The translations under genes and the position numbers were made by a program. From Enhydrobacter sp. (GTDB lineage: Bacteria; Pseudomonadota; Alphaproteobacteria; Reyranellales; Reyranellaceae), in the NCBI RefSeq assembly GCF_030246845.1, contig NZ_CP126889.1, forward strand, positions 682,001 to 746,000: DNA of 64,000 bases, written 5' to 3'. The notes beneath the pieces are model-generated. The model had not been told where the DNA came from, made no database searches, and saw only the letters and a program-made list of their open reading frames with translations. How positions within the stretch are numbered: position 1 is the stretch's first letter; each line of letters begins with the position of its first letter. Shown here in pieces: positions 1 through 8,329 of this stretch.

Positions 1-344
1 CCGGCCCTGGCCCGCTTGGCGAGATGATGAAAGACGCCGCCCGTCCAGCTCGCCGTCGTCGCGTGCTCGTGGCCGAACTGCGCCGCCTTGACGAAGTCGA
101 GGTCGCGCTGCCAGGCGAAGCCGAACCCCCACCATCGCGGGTGCAATGTCTCGAGCGCCGCGTAGCCGCGCGAAAGAGGAACCCCGTGATCGAGCAGGCG
201 GCCGCAAAAGCCTCCGAACAGATCGCAGGCGGCCTGGCCACGCAGGCCTTCACTGACGACCCACCGATTCACCTCGGTGATGCAGCGACCGAGGGAATCG
301 TCGTAGGCGCGCGTGGAAAGAGGCGTCGAGATGTCCTGCAACAT
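1..344 (-). CDS. N-terminal part of a probable class III adenylate/guanylate cyclase (cut by window edge)
   Basis: About 114 codons are visible from the ATG at 344; the gene continues beyond base 1. The visible part reads as a soluble domain with the pattern LFGGFCGRLLDHGVPLSRGY followed by a TLHP motif and a Trp-rich stretch. This resembles the N-terminal sensor-like domain found before the cyclase homology domain in many alphaproteobacterial cyclases; the catalytic part is not in view, so the function is an inference. The start lies 27 bases after the GFA-family stop on the same strand, with a GGAG-like ribosome site in the gap, so the two genes are probably cotranscribed. An in-frame stop (that of the upstream gene) excludes a longer N-terminus. 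Confidence 0.6.
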   Translation of the reverse strand, partial: MLQDISTPLSTRAYDDSLGRCITEVNRWVVSEGLRGQAACDLFGGFCGRLLDHGVPLSRGYAALETLHPRWWGFGFAWQRDLDFVKAAQFGHEHATTASWTGGVFHHLAKRARA

Positions 345-371
345 GAAACCGCCACTCCGGGAGGCCGGCCG

Positions 372-791
372 TCAATCGCCCATCGTCTCGCCGGAACCGC
401 CGAACTCGGCCAGAAAATCCTTGAGCTTTGGCAGCCCATCCTTCATGGGCAGCACGGTCTCGGCGTAGTTGACGTGAACTCCGGGCTCGAAGACGAGCGT
501 CGGCAGGGTCGCGGCGAAGACGTCGATCAGTCCGAGCGGCGGATGGATGGTCATGAGGTGACCGCCGCATTTCCTGCAGTACTTCCGCAAGCATCGCGGA
601 GTCTTCTGACAAGCGATACTCTCCGTGCCTGACGTGATACGAACGTCGTCCGGCTTCCAGAATGTGAACGCATTGACCGGATCGCCCGACCACAAGCGGC
701 AGGAGCGGCAATGGCAGTAGCCCATGGCCTCGGGCGCCCCCGAGACCTCGAGCGTGACTGCACCGCAATAGCAGCCGCCGACGTGAGTCAT
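372..791 (-). CDS. GFA-family (CENP-V fold) zinc protein
   Basis: A 139-residue protein of the family named after glutathione-dependent formaldehyde-activating enzyme. The zinc-binding cysteines are all visible: CYCG near residues 7-10, CHCRSC near 26-31 and CRKCGG in the middle. Length and motif order are normal for the family, whose members are mostly uncharacterised; true Gfa activity cannot be claimed from sequence. It is transcribed away from the LysR gene starting at 922, so the 130-base gap probably carries both promoters and the regulator is a candidate controller of this gene. It is followed by the truncated cyclase-type gene on the same strand. Confidence 0.85.
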   Translation of the reverse strand: MTHVGGCYCGAVTLEVSGAPEAMGYCHCRSCRLWSGDPVNAFTFWKPDDVRITSGTESIACQKTPRCLRKYCRKCGGHLMTIHPPLGLIDVFAATLPTLVFEPGVHVNYAETVLPMKDGLPKLKDFLAEFGGSGETMGD

Positions 792-877
792 GGCATTCTC
801 TCCATTGAGGGGCTGTTCGCGGCCGCAACCTGCCCGCCGCCCCGCCGGCAGTCACGCCGGTATTGCTCGGCCCCCGG

Positions 878-891
878 CTGCAAATTTGCAG
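878..891. promoter_or_regulatory. Perfect 14-bp palindrome in divergent promoter region
   Basis: CTGCAAATTTGCAG is a perfect inverted repeat lying 31 bases before the LysR-type gene and 86 bases before the divergent GFA gene. Position and symmetry suit an operator for the adjacent LysR regulator; binding is inferred. Confidence 0.5.
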
Positions 892-921
892 GCCCACGAA
901 AGCCTATATAGGCTCGCCGCC

Positions 922-1776
922 ATGAACTGGGACGATCTCCGAATCATCGCCGCGGTCCGCGACGAAGGCACCTACGCCTCGGCCGGCGCGCGGCTGCGGA
1001 TCGACGAGACGACGGTCGCGCGGCGCATGGCGCGAATCCAGGCCTCGTTGGGGGTCACGCTGTTCAACGCGGTCGACGGGGTGCGCAAGCCGACGGCGCA
1101 TTGCGACGCGGTCGTGTCGCATGTCAACGCGATCGCGCGCCACGTCGCCGAGATCAGCCACGTGGGAAAGGCCGTACAAGGGCCGATCGGCAAGTTCAGG
1201 CTCGCCTCGACCACCTCGATCGCCGAGCAGATCCTGGCGCCGCATGCGGCGCGGCTGCTGAGCGCGAATCCCGGACTGAGCCTCGACTTCATGACATCGC
1301 CGGGCAACGTCAACTTTTCCCGCTGGGAGGCCGATCTCGCCATTCGCCTGCGCAAGCCCGACAAGGGCGACTTCACGATCAGCAAGCTCGTCGACATCCA
1401 GCTCTACCTGTTCGAGCCGGCCGTCCTGCCGGCGGGGATGCGCGAGCCGATCGTCTGCCGCTTTCCCGAAGAGCTCGATCACATGCCGGATGCCCGATAC
1501 CTTGCCGCGACGGGGCTGGACAGCAAGGCCCGTTGCAAGACCGGCGACTACCGGATCGTGCGCGAGCTGATCAGGAGCCATGCCGCGGTCGGCATCCTGC
1601 CGGACTATCTGTGCGGCGACCTTCTTCGCGACCGGAAGCTGCGCATCACGCCGCTGCCGGAACGGCGCGACGTGTGGCTGCTGGTCCAGAACCACCTCAA
1701 GCGCGATTCCGCGGCCCGTCTGGTGATCGATTGGGTGCGCCAGTGCTTCGGCAAGGCCTGGCCGGCAAACCAATGA
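922..1776 (+). CDS. LysR-family transcriptional regulator
   Basis: A 284-residue regulator. Residues 1-60 form the winged helix-turn-helix (MNWDDLRIIAAVRDEGTYAS, then the recognition helix region DETTVARRMARIQ), followed by a LysR-type substrate-binding domain. The ATG at 922 is chosen because the open frame upstream to 790 adds 44 residues of unlikely composition, and the family normally starts a few residues before the first helix. The C-terminal domain is slightly short and matches the branch with MNWDDL starts often called LysR-type but only distantly related to classical members. It is divergent from the GFA gene, with a palindrome at 878-891 between them. The effector is unknown. Confidence 0.85.
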   Translation: MNWDDLRIIAAVRDEGTYASAGARLRIDETTVARRMARIQASLGVTLFNAVDGVRKPTAHCDAVVSHVNAIARHVAEISHVGKAVQGPIGKFRLASTTSIAEQILAPHAARLLSANPGLSLDFMTSPGNVNFSRWEADLAIRLRKPDKGDFTISKLVDIQLYLFEPAVLPAGMREPIVCRFPEELDHMPDARYLAATGLDSKARCKTGDYRIVRELIRSHAAVGILPDYLCGDLLRDRKLRITPLPERRDVWLLVQNHLKRDSAARLVIDWVRQCFGKAWPANQ

Positions 1777-1836
1777 TCGGCAAGGCGGCTATTCGTCGTT
1801 GGCGGCAAGAGCGATGCGACGGCGGGGAGCCAGCGC

Positions 1837-2952
1837 TCAACTGGCCGCGAACCGCTCGATGCCGAGCCCGTCAATCGGCACGTTGGTGGCGCCGGTCGCG
1901 ACCAGCTCCGCCATCATGGCGCCAGTACCGGGGCCGAGCTGGAAGCCGTGGGCCGAGAAACCGAACTGGTGATAGATGCCTTCCGACGTCGAGCTGGGAC
2001 CTATGACAGGAAGGTCGTCCGGCATGCGCGCCTCGATGCCGGCCCAAGCGCGCATGATGGTCGCTTCGCGCATGACCGGAAACAGCTCCCATACCGTAGC
2101 CGCCGAGACGGCGAGCTTCTGCCAATCGAGCACGGTGCGGTTTTGGTCGCGGAATGGTTGCGCGCGATGGCCACCGCCGATGACGACCGTGCCGTTGCTG
2201 ACCTGCTTGAAGGAGAGCTTGCGCCCGCGCAGGATTACCACCGGCTCGATGAAGGCCGGCAGGCGGCTGGTAACCATCAACATGGGCGCGATGACTTCGA
2301 GCGGCACCGGCTCGCCCAGCATCGACGCGATCCGATCGGCCCAAGCGCCGGCTGCATTCACCACCTTCGGCGCCTCGATCGGACCGCCGCTGGTTTCCAC
2401 GCGCCACTGCCCACCGACGCGCGAGAGGCCGGTGACCACGACGCCTTCCATCACCTCGGCGCCCTTCTCGATCGCGCGCTTGCGAAAGGCCTGGGTGGTG
2501 CGGAAGGGGTCGGCCGCGCCATCGCGCCTCGACACCACTCCACCCGGACAGTGATCGGACACCGCCGGCACCAACCGCCTCAGCTCCGTGCGATCGATGA
2601 GTTCCTCGTGCACAAAACCCCTGAGCCGCAGATCGTCGACGCGAGCCTGGAAATCCGCAAGCTCGGCCTCGCTCTCCGCCACCAGCACGGTGCCGTGGCT
2701 TGCAAAGCCGCAATCGTCGCCCACCAGCTCCTCGACATGCTCCCAGATCGCCATGGAGGAAACCGAGAGCGGAATTTCCGCGATATCGCGCGCAAGCTGG
2801 CGCACACCGCCGGCATTCACGCCAGAGGCGTGCCGGCCGGCATAGTCCTTCTCCACCAGGATCGGCTTCAGGCCGCGCAGGGCCAGATGCAATGCCGTCG
2901 AACAGCCATGCAGGCCACCGCCGATCACGACCACGTCTGCGATGCGCGCCAC
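1837..2952 (-). CDS. DAO-family FAD-dependent oxidoreductase (opine/D-hydroxyproline dehydrogenase beta-like)
   Basis: A 371-residue flavoprotein with the N-terminal dinucleotide motif VVVIGGGLHGCSTAL and the DAO-family C-terminal pattern (PDDLPVIGPSS, then FGFSAHGFQLGPGTG). It resembles sarcosine oxidase beta and opine oxidase subunit B, which oxidise an N-substituted amino acid in a complex with an FAD/NAD subunit and a small 2Fe-2S subunit. It is the last gene of the eight-gene operon. Its GTG start follows the TGA of the FAD/NAD subunit by one base, implying coupled translation. The operon holds a second DAO paralogue at 4634-5758, so which of the two pairs with the alpha subunit is unclear. 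Confidence 0.85.
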   Translation of the reverse strand: MARIADVVVIGGGLHGCSTALHLALRGLKPILVEKDYAGRHASGVNAGGVRQLARDIAEIPLSVSSMAIWEHVEELVGDDCGFASHGTVLVAESEAELADFQARVDDLRLRGFVHEELIDRTELRRLVPAVSDHCPGGVVSRRDGAADPFRTTQAFRKRAIEKGAEVMEGVVVTGLSRVGGQWRVETSGGPIEAPKVVNAAGAWADRIASMLGEPVPLEVIAPMLMVTSRLPAFIEPVVILRGRKLSFKQVSNGTVVIGGGHRAQPFRDQNRTVLDWQKLAVSAATVWELFPVMREATIMRAWAGIEARMPDDLPVIGPSSTSEGIYHQFGFSAHGFQLGPGTGAMMAELVATGATNVPIDGLGIERFAAS

Positions 2953-2953
2953 C

Positions 2954-4363
2954 TCAGCGCTCCACCGCCTTGCGTTCGGCCTCGCTGATCGGCAGCGAGG
3001 CGAGCTCGGCGAGCGTGATGGGCTTCACCGGTGGGCGCAGCCGGTAGTAGCCGACATCGGCCGGCCGCGCGTGGCGCCCCGCGGCGATCAGCTCGGTGAC
3101 GGTGAGGCCGCAGAGCCGCCCCTGGCACGGCCCCATGCCGCAGCGCAGGAAGGCCTTCATCTGGTTCGGCCCCTCGCAACCCATTGCCGTCATGTCGTGA
3201 ATCTGCTTCGCCGTCACCTCCTCGCAACGGCAGACAATGGTTTCCCCTTCGGGCAGCCGGAACGCGTCCGCGGGTCGATAGAGCGTATCGAGGAAGCCGC
3301 GACCGAGCTCTTCCCGCTGCAGCCTTTGCCGCACGCTTTGCGGATCGGGCACAGATGCCGAAGGCCTCAGCGCATGCACAGCCGCAATGGCCGCGATCCG
3401 GCCGCGCTCGGCCGCCGCCGCTCCGCCGGCAATACCAGCACCATCACCAGCCACGGCAATGCCAGGCACGGAACTTCCGAAGTCGACATCGAGTACGGGC
3501 TCGAGGCAGAGTTGGCGTTCGTTCCAGCGATGGGCGACGCCGGCCGCGCTGGCGAGGTTGACGTTGGGCACGACGCCCTGATGCAAGAGCAGCATGTCGA
3601 CCCGCCGACGATAGTCCTTGCCGGACGACCGATACTCGACATGCTGAAGCTTGCCCTCGCCGTGCGCCGACAGGCGCTGGATCGGGATCACCGGCACCTT
3701 GGCCTTCACCTCGCGCAAGAGCGCCAGTCCCTTGGACCAATAGGACGACAGCAGGAAGTCCGGCAGGTGCGGCAAGGCCCGCAGCCAATTGGAGCGCGGT
3801 GTCGTGTCGAGGATCGCCTCGATCTTCGTGCCGGCACGCAGCAGCTGCGCGGCCAGCAACCACAGGAGCGGGCCACAGCCGGCGAGAAGGACGCGGCCAT
3901 CCGGCACCAGTCCGTGCGCCTTGAGCGCCGTCTGCGCGGCGCCGGCGGTCATGACGCCGGGCAGCGTCCACCCGGGAAGCGGAAAGGGCCGTTCCAGCGA
4001 TCCGGTGGCGATGATCACGCGCTGGGCCTGGATCATCCGGGCCTTGCCGGCGACCGAGACGCCGACCAGTCGCGACGGATCGAGACTCCAGACGGTGGCA
4101 CCGGTCACGATCAGCGCGCCGCTCGCCTTCGCCTCGGCCGCAAGCGCGGCGCCGGCCCAGTAATCCTCGCCCAGCACGGCATGGCTCTTGATCGGTGTCG
4201 AGGTGATGCCGCGATAGATCTGGCCGCCGATGTCGGGATTCTCGTCGAACAGGACGGTCGACGCACCGGCGCGAGACGCCAGCGCCGCCGCCGCGAGCCC
4301 GGCAGGGCCGCCACCGATAACGACGAGATCGTAGGAGGAGGCGAAATTGGAGGCTTCGGTCAC
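2954..4363 (-). CDS. FAD/NAD(P)-dependent oxidoreductase, opine-oxidase/D-hydroxyproline dehydrogenase alpha-like
   Basis: A 469-residue pyridine-nucleotide-disulphide-type flavoprotein. It has YDLVVIGGGPAGLAAA near the N-terminus for FAD, a second nucleotide motif around VLLAGCGPLLWLLAAQL, and a C-terminal cysteine cluster (CRCEE ... CGMGPCQGRLC) of the BFD-like 2Fe-2S type seen in HcnB, OoxA and D-hydroxyproline dehydrogenase alpha subunits. GTG at 4363 is chosen: it overlaps the stop of the 2Fe-2S gene as GTGA and has a GGGAGG ribosome site, while the longer frame to 4534 merely reads through that gene. It probably passes electrons from the DAO subunit; the substrate is not determinable here. 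Confidence 0.85.
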   Translation of the reverse strand: MTEASNFASSYDLVVIGGGPAGLAAAALASRAGASTVLFDENPDIGGQIYRGITSTPIKSHAVLGEDYWAGAALAAEAKASGALIVTGATVWSLDPSRLVGVSVAGKARMIQAQRVIIATGSLERPFPLPGWTLPGVMTAGAAQTALKAHGLVPDGRVLLAGCGPLLWLLAAQLLRAGTKIEAILDTTPRSNWLRALPHLPDFLLSSYWSKGLALLREVKAKVPVIPIQRLSAHGEGKLQHVEYRSSGKDYRRRVDMLLLHQGVVPNVNLASAAGVAHRWNERQLCLEPVLDVDFGSSVPGIAVAGDGAGIAGGAAAAERGRIAAIAAVHALRPSASVPDPQSVRQRLQREELGRGFLDTLYRPADAFRLPEGETIVCRCEEVTAKQIHDMTAMGCEGPNQMKAFLRCGMGPCQGRLCGLTVTELIAAGRHARPADVGYYRLRPPVKPITLAELASLPISEAERKAVER

Positions 4364-4653
4364 CGGCCCACCTCCCGCTTGCCCTGCTGCGTTTCGACGC
4401 GCATGCCGTCGCGCACGGGCACGAGGCACCCTTGGCGGCTGCCGACACCGTCGATGGTGACGAGGCATTCGAAGCACACGCCCATCAGGCAGTAAGGTGC
4501 ACGCGGCGCGCCCGATACCGGCGTGGTGCGGCAATGATCGATTCCGCCGGCCAGCATCGCCGCGGCTACCGTGTCCCCCGAACGGGCGCGGACGGTTTTG
4601 CCGTCGACCTCGATGGCGACGATGCTGGCGGCTTCATCCAGCCTCTTGAACAT
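4360..4653 (-). CDS. (2Fe-2S)-binding small subunit of amine/opine dehydrogenase
   Basis: A 97-residue plant-type ferredoxin-like protein. Ligand cysteines are arranged as CLMGVCFEC with a further Cys after SRQG, and another upstream in DHCRTT, as in HcnA, OoxA-associated small subunits and sarcosine oxidase N-terminal domains. ATG at 4653 is chosen over the in-frame 4710 because the protein then begins just before the first strand and the 19 extra residues show no domain character. It overlaps the preceding DAO gene by 20 bases and the following alpha subunit by four, so the subunits are likely made together. Confidence 0.85.
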   Translation of the reverse strand: MFKRLDEAASIVAIEVDGKTVRARSGDTVAAAMLAGGIDHCRTTPVSGAPRAPYCLMGVCFECLVTIDGVGSRQGCLVPVRDGMRVETQQGKREVGR

Positions 4654-5758
4654 GGAACCTCCGCGCGCTGAAAGGAGCGACCAGCATCTTGTCGAGGGCG
4701 CCGCGCGCAATCATCGGCGCCACGGTGAGCGCGTGGTTGGCCGCGAGCGTGACGCCCGAATGGCAGCAAAGCACGAACGCACCGGGATGCGTCTCGGACT
4801 CGTCGTAGATCGGAAAGCCGTCCTGAGTCATGACGCGGATGGCGCTCCAGGTGCGCACCACGTTCACGTTGGCGAGCAGCGGGAACTGGCGCACCGCGCG
4901 CTCGGCCTCGGTCGCGCTCACGCCGAGCGTGAGGCCCGCGGGGTCGGTGCTCTCTTCCTTGGAATCGCCGATCATCACCGTGCCCTCGTCGGTCTGGCGC
5001 AGCGTGACCACCGGATAGTGAAGGAATGGCCGCAGCCGCTCGGTGACGACGATCTGGCCGCGCTCAGGCTTCATCGGCGCTTCGAGACCGACCATGGGTG
5101 CGAGCCGCATATTGGCGTTGCCGGCGGCGAGCGCCACGCGACCTGCCCGCACCGCGCCCTGCATCGTGCTCAAGTGGAACTCGCCGCCTTCCCGCGAGAT
5201 GTTCCCAACCCGGTGGCTTGGCAGATACTTGACGCCACGCGCATGGAGCGCCGTGTGCAGCGTGCGGAACAGCCGTAGCGAGTTCACGTGTCCGTCGAGC
5301 GGGCAGTAGCTCGCCCCCACGACCTCGCGGCCGATGTCAGGCAGCATCTTCGCCACCTGGCTATGATCGAGAATCTCGGTCCTGTAGTCGACGATGCCGG
5401 GCTGGTTGTGCAGGCGCTTCAGCGTGGTGGCACGCGCCTCGAGTTCCCGCTCCGACAGAGCGAGATGGAAACCGCCGGGCCGCTGGAAGCAGACGTCGAG
5501 GCCAGTCTCCTCCTTGAGCGTCGCCGCGAACCCTGCCCAAGCGTTGGACGAGCGCACCGTCCAGCCGGCATAGGCCGCGAGTCCCAGCCCCTTGCTCTGC
5601 ACCCACACCAGCGCGAAGTTGCCGCGCGAGGCGCGGACGGCGCGATCGCCTTCGTCGAGCAGGGCGACGCGGCACCCCTCGCGCGCCAGGCCCCAGGCCG
5701 TCGCCGCCCCGACCAGCCCGCCTCCCACGACGGCGACGTCGTAGTCGCTAGCGGCCAT
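4634..5758 (-). CDS. DAO-family FAD-dependent oxidoreductase, second paralogue in operon
   Basis: A 374-residue flavoprotein with DYDVAVVGGGLVGAATAWGL at the N-terminus and a C-terminal TQDGFPIYDES / VLCCHSGVTLAANHAL segment typical of the DAO fold. It is distinct from the paralogue at 1837-2952 and closer in pattern to the D-hydroxyproline dehydrogenase beta or opine oxidase B type. The ATG at 5758 overlaps the permease stop by 11 bases; an alternative ATG at 5779 adds seven residues. Position directly before the 2Fe-2S subunit suggests that this is the DAO partner of the complex, leaving the terminal paralogue for a second substrate or a step such as D-amino acid oxidation. Confidence 0.83.
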   Translation of the reverse strand: MAASDYDVAVVGGGLVGAATAWGLAREGCRVALLDEGDRAVRASRGNFALVWVQSKGLGLAAYAGWTVRSSNAWAGFAATLKEETGLDVCFQRPGGFHLALSERELEARATTLKRLHNQPGIVDYRTEILDHSQVAKMLPDIGREVVGASYCPLDGHVNSLRLFRTLHTALHARGVKYLPSHRVGNISREGGEFHLSTMQGAVRAGRVALAAGNANMRLAPMVGLEAPMKPERGQIVVTERLRPFLHYPVVTLRQTDEGTVMIGDSKEESTDPAGLTLGVSATEAERAVRQFPLLANVNVVRTWSAIRVMTQDGFPIYDESETHPGAFVLCCHSGVTLAANHALTVAPMIARGALDKMLVAPFSARRFHVQEAG

Positions 5759-6557
5759 CGGCTGCGGCCCTTCCGACAAGCAGCCGTTCGAGGCCGTAGG
5801 CCCGATCCAGCGCCACCAGCGCCACGACCGTCACCGCGATCACGCAGGCCGACACCGATGTCACCAGCGGGTCGATATTGTCCTGGATGTAGAGGAACAT
5901 GCGGACCGGCAAAGTCTCCGTCCCCGGTGCCGCCACGAACACGGTCATGGTGACTTCGTCGAAGGAATTGATGAAGGCAAGCGCCCAGCCGCTCACCAAG
6001 CCGGGCAGCACGAGCGGCAGAATGATACGCTTCATGACCATCCATTCCGAGGCGCCGAGCGACAGTGCGGCATGCTCCAGCGCGCGGTCGAGGCCCACAG
6101 CCGACGCGAGCGTCAGTCGCAGCGCGAACGGGAAGACGATCACGATATGGGCCAGCACGAGCCCGGTGAACGTCCCGCCCAGGCCGACCTCGGTGAAGAA
6201 CCGCAGGAAGGCGATGCCCAACACCACGTTGGGGATCATGAGCGGCGACATGAAGAGCGCCGTGAAGGTCTCGCGGCCGGCGAAGCGATGGCGCGCGATC
6301 GCCAGCGCCGCCGGAACGGAAATGGCGACTGCGATGGCCGACGACAGCGCACCCAGCCCGATGCTGCGCCAGAAGGCCGAGATGAACTCGGGGTAGCGCG
6401 CGATGGCCTGAAACCAGCGCAGGGACCAATGGCTCGTCGGAAACGAAAGATAGCCTTCGGGCGTGAAGGCAACCCAGCAGACGACGACGATCGGCGCCAG
6501 GGTGAAGATCACGAACAGCGTATGATAGCAAAGGGCGAGCGCTCCGTTGCGGCTCAT
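5748..6557 (-). CDS. ABC transporter permease, PotC-like
   Basis: A 269-residue inner-membrane permease with about six membrane helices and the cytoplasmic loop EHAALSLGASEWMVMKRIIL, which carries the EAA-like motif contacting the ATPase. It belongs to the spermidine/putrescine/opine import group. ATG at 6557 forms an ATGA overlap with the stop of the first permease, fixing the start; the open frame extending to 7124 is read-through of that gene. It is the second of two permeases in the transporter half of the operon, and pairs with the protein at 6554-7405 and the ATPase at 7402-8325. Confidence 0.9.
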   Translation of the reverse strand: MSRNGALALCYHTLFVIFTLAPIVVVCWVAFTPEGYLSFPTSHWSLRWFQAIARYPEFISAFWRSIGLGALSSAIAVAISVPAALAIARHRFAGRETFTALFMSPLMIPNVVLGIAFLRFFTEVGLGGTFTGLVLAHIVIVFPFALRLTLASAVGLDRALEHAALSLGASEWMVMKRIILPLVLPGLVSGWALAFINSFDEVTMTVFVAAPGTETLPVRMFLYIQDNIDPLVTSVSACVIAVTVVALVALDRAYGLERLLVGRAAADGR

Positions 6558-7405
6558 CCGAACACCTGCGCGTAGCGGCGCTCGACCCACCGATTGGCGC
6601 CGAACACAATCAAGACCAGCGCCAGCAACAACAGAACGGCAACGGTGGCACCCAGCGGCCAGTTGAGCGTGTTCAGGAATTCGTCGTAGGCGAGGGTCGA
6701 GGCGACTTTCAGACGGCGGCCACCGATGATGGCCGGCGTGGCGAAGGCGGACGCCGCGAGGGCAAAGACGATGACCGCGCCGGACAGGATACCGGGCATG
6801 GCTTGTGGCAGCACGATCCGGCGCAGCACCGTGAACGGCCCCGCCCCCAGCGTGATGGCGGCATTCTCGACCTGGGGATCGAGGCGCTGAAGCGCGGCCC
6901 AGACAGCCAGCACCATGTAGGGCATCAGCACGTGCGTCAACGCCACCACGATGCCGGTCTCGGTGAACATGAAGGGCAGCGGCGCCGAGATCAGCCCGAG
7001 CGACAGCAGAACCGCGTTGACCAGTCCCGACTTGCCGCCGAACAGCAGCGCCCAGCCGAGCGTGCGCGCCACCACCGAAATCAGGAGCGGCCCCAGGATC
7101 ACCAGCAGGAAAAGGCCGCGCCACGGGCTCTTCATGCGGTTGAGGATATATGCCTCCGGCGTGCCGAACAGGGCTGAGAGCAGCGTCACCAGGAGCGCGA
7201 TGCGAAAGGTTCGCCAGAACATCTCGCCGTAGTAGGAATCCGAGAAAACCTCGCGCCAGTTCTTGAGGATGAAGACAGGCACGATGCCCTTGTATTGTCC
7301 CCAGTCGTGGAAGCTTAGCGCCACGGTCATGCCGAGCGGCACGACTACGACCGCCGCAAACAGCATCAACGCCGGGAGGCTGAGAAGATATGGGGTTTGC
7401 TTCAT
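6554..7405 (-). CDS. ABC transporter permease, PotB-like
   Basis: A 283-residue membrane protein whose N-terminal helix (PYLLSLPALMLFAAVVVVPL) and following periplasmic segment FHDWGQYKG are typical of PotB/HisM-like import permeases. The EAA-type loop reads VENAAITLGAGPFTVLRRIV. It overlaps both neighbours by four bases (ATGA), so the permease pair and ATPase are translationally linked. The operon context with amine-oxidising flavoproteins suggests import of an opine, betaine-like or polyamine compound that the dehydrogenase then oxidises. Confidence 0.9.
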   Translation of the reverse strand: MKQTPYLLSLPALMLFAAVVVVPLGMTVALSFHDWGQYKGIVPVFILKNWREVFSDSYYGEMFWRTFRIALLVTLLSALFGTPEAYILNRMKSPWRGLFLLVILGPLLISVVARTLGWALLFGGKSGLVNAVLLSLGLISAPLPFMFTETGIVVALTHVLMPYMVLAVWAALQRLDPQVENAAITLGAGPFTVLRRIVLPQAMPGILSGAVIVFALAASAFATPAIIGGRRLKVASTLAYDEFLNTLNWPLGATVAVLLLLALVLIVFGANRWVERRYAQVFG

Positions 7406-8325
7406 CTCGATGCCAACGCCAAATGCACCGCCGCGCCTTCTGCCGGCATCGCCTCGCCGGTGTTTTGGCGGATGACCGTTACCAGCCCGCCCGATGTCTC
7501 GACCTGATAGAGCCAGTGATTGCCCTGGAAGATGCGGGTGCGCACCCGGCCAGCGAGCCCCGAAGCGGCAAACGAGATGCGCTCCGGCCGCACGGCCACG
7601 CCGTCCACCAGATTGGTCTTGCCCAAGAAGCTCGCCACGAATGGCGTCGCCGGCCGCTCGTAGGCTTCATAGGGTGGGCCGATCTGCTCGGCGCGCCCCT
7701 TGTTCATGACGACGATCCTGTCGGAGAGCGCCATCGCCTCGGCCTGGTCGTGCGTCACCAGCAGGGTCGTGGTGCCGACCGTGCGCTGGATCTGCCGCAG
7801 CTCGATCTGCATCTCCTCGCGCAGCTTGGCGTCGAGGTTGGAAAGCGGTTCATCGAGCAAAAGGATGCGGGGCTGGATCACCAACGCACGCGCCAGCGCC
7901 ACACGCTGCTGCTGGCCGCCCGAAAGTTGGCGCGGGAAACGGCCGGCGAAGCTTCCGAGCCCCACCAGCTCCAGCGTCTCGCCAACGCGCCTGGTACGCT
8001 CGGCGGCGACCACGCCCTGCATTTCGAGTCCGAACGCAACGTTCTGCGACACGGTCATATGCGGGAAGAGCGCATAGCTCTGGAACACCACGCCCAGCCC
8101 GCGCTGGGCCGGCTTCACCGCCAGAAGATCGCGGTCCTCCAGCCGGATCGCTCCGGAGGTCGGCTCCACGAAGCCCGCGATCATCTGCAGGGTCGTGGTC
8201 TTGCCGCAGCCCGAAGGGCCGAGAAGCGAGACGAACTCCCCCTTCTCGACGCCGAGCCACAGACCATCGACTGCGGTCTGCTGGCCGAAGCGCTTGGTCA
8301 GATTTTCGAGCTGGAGAAACGCCAA
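7402..8325 (-). CDS. ABC transporter ATP-binding protein, PotA-like
   Basis: A 307-residue ATPase. Walker A is GPSGCGKTT near residue 37, the Q-loop is VVFQSYALFPHMT, the signature is LSGGQQQRVALARAL, Walker B is ILLLDEPLSNLD, and the H-loop is LVTHDQ. The C-terminal extension after residue 235 (LGKTNLVDGVAVRPERI) corresponds to the regulatory TOBE region but is short compared with E. coli PotA. It starts four bases after the binding-protein stop and overlaps the first permease by four bases. It energises the two permeases encoded next in the operon. Confidence 0.92.
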   Translation of the reverse strand: MAFLQLENLTKRFGQQTAVDGLWLGVEKGEFVSLLGPSGCGKTTTLQMIAGFVEPTSGAIRLEDRDLLAVKPAQRGLGVVFQSYALFPHMTVSQNVAFGLEMQGVVAAERTRRVGETLELVGLGSFAGRFPRQLSGGQQQRVALARALVIQPRILLLDEPLSNLDAKLREEMQIELRQIQRTVGTTTLLVTHDQAEAMALSDRIVVMNKGRAEQIGPPYEAYERPATPFVASFLGKTNLVDGVAVRPERISFAASGLAGRVRTRIFQGNHWLYQVETSGGLVTVIRQNTGEAMPAEGAAVHLALASR

Positions 8326-8329
8326 TCGC

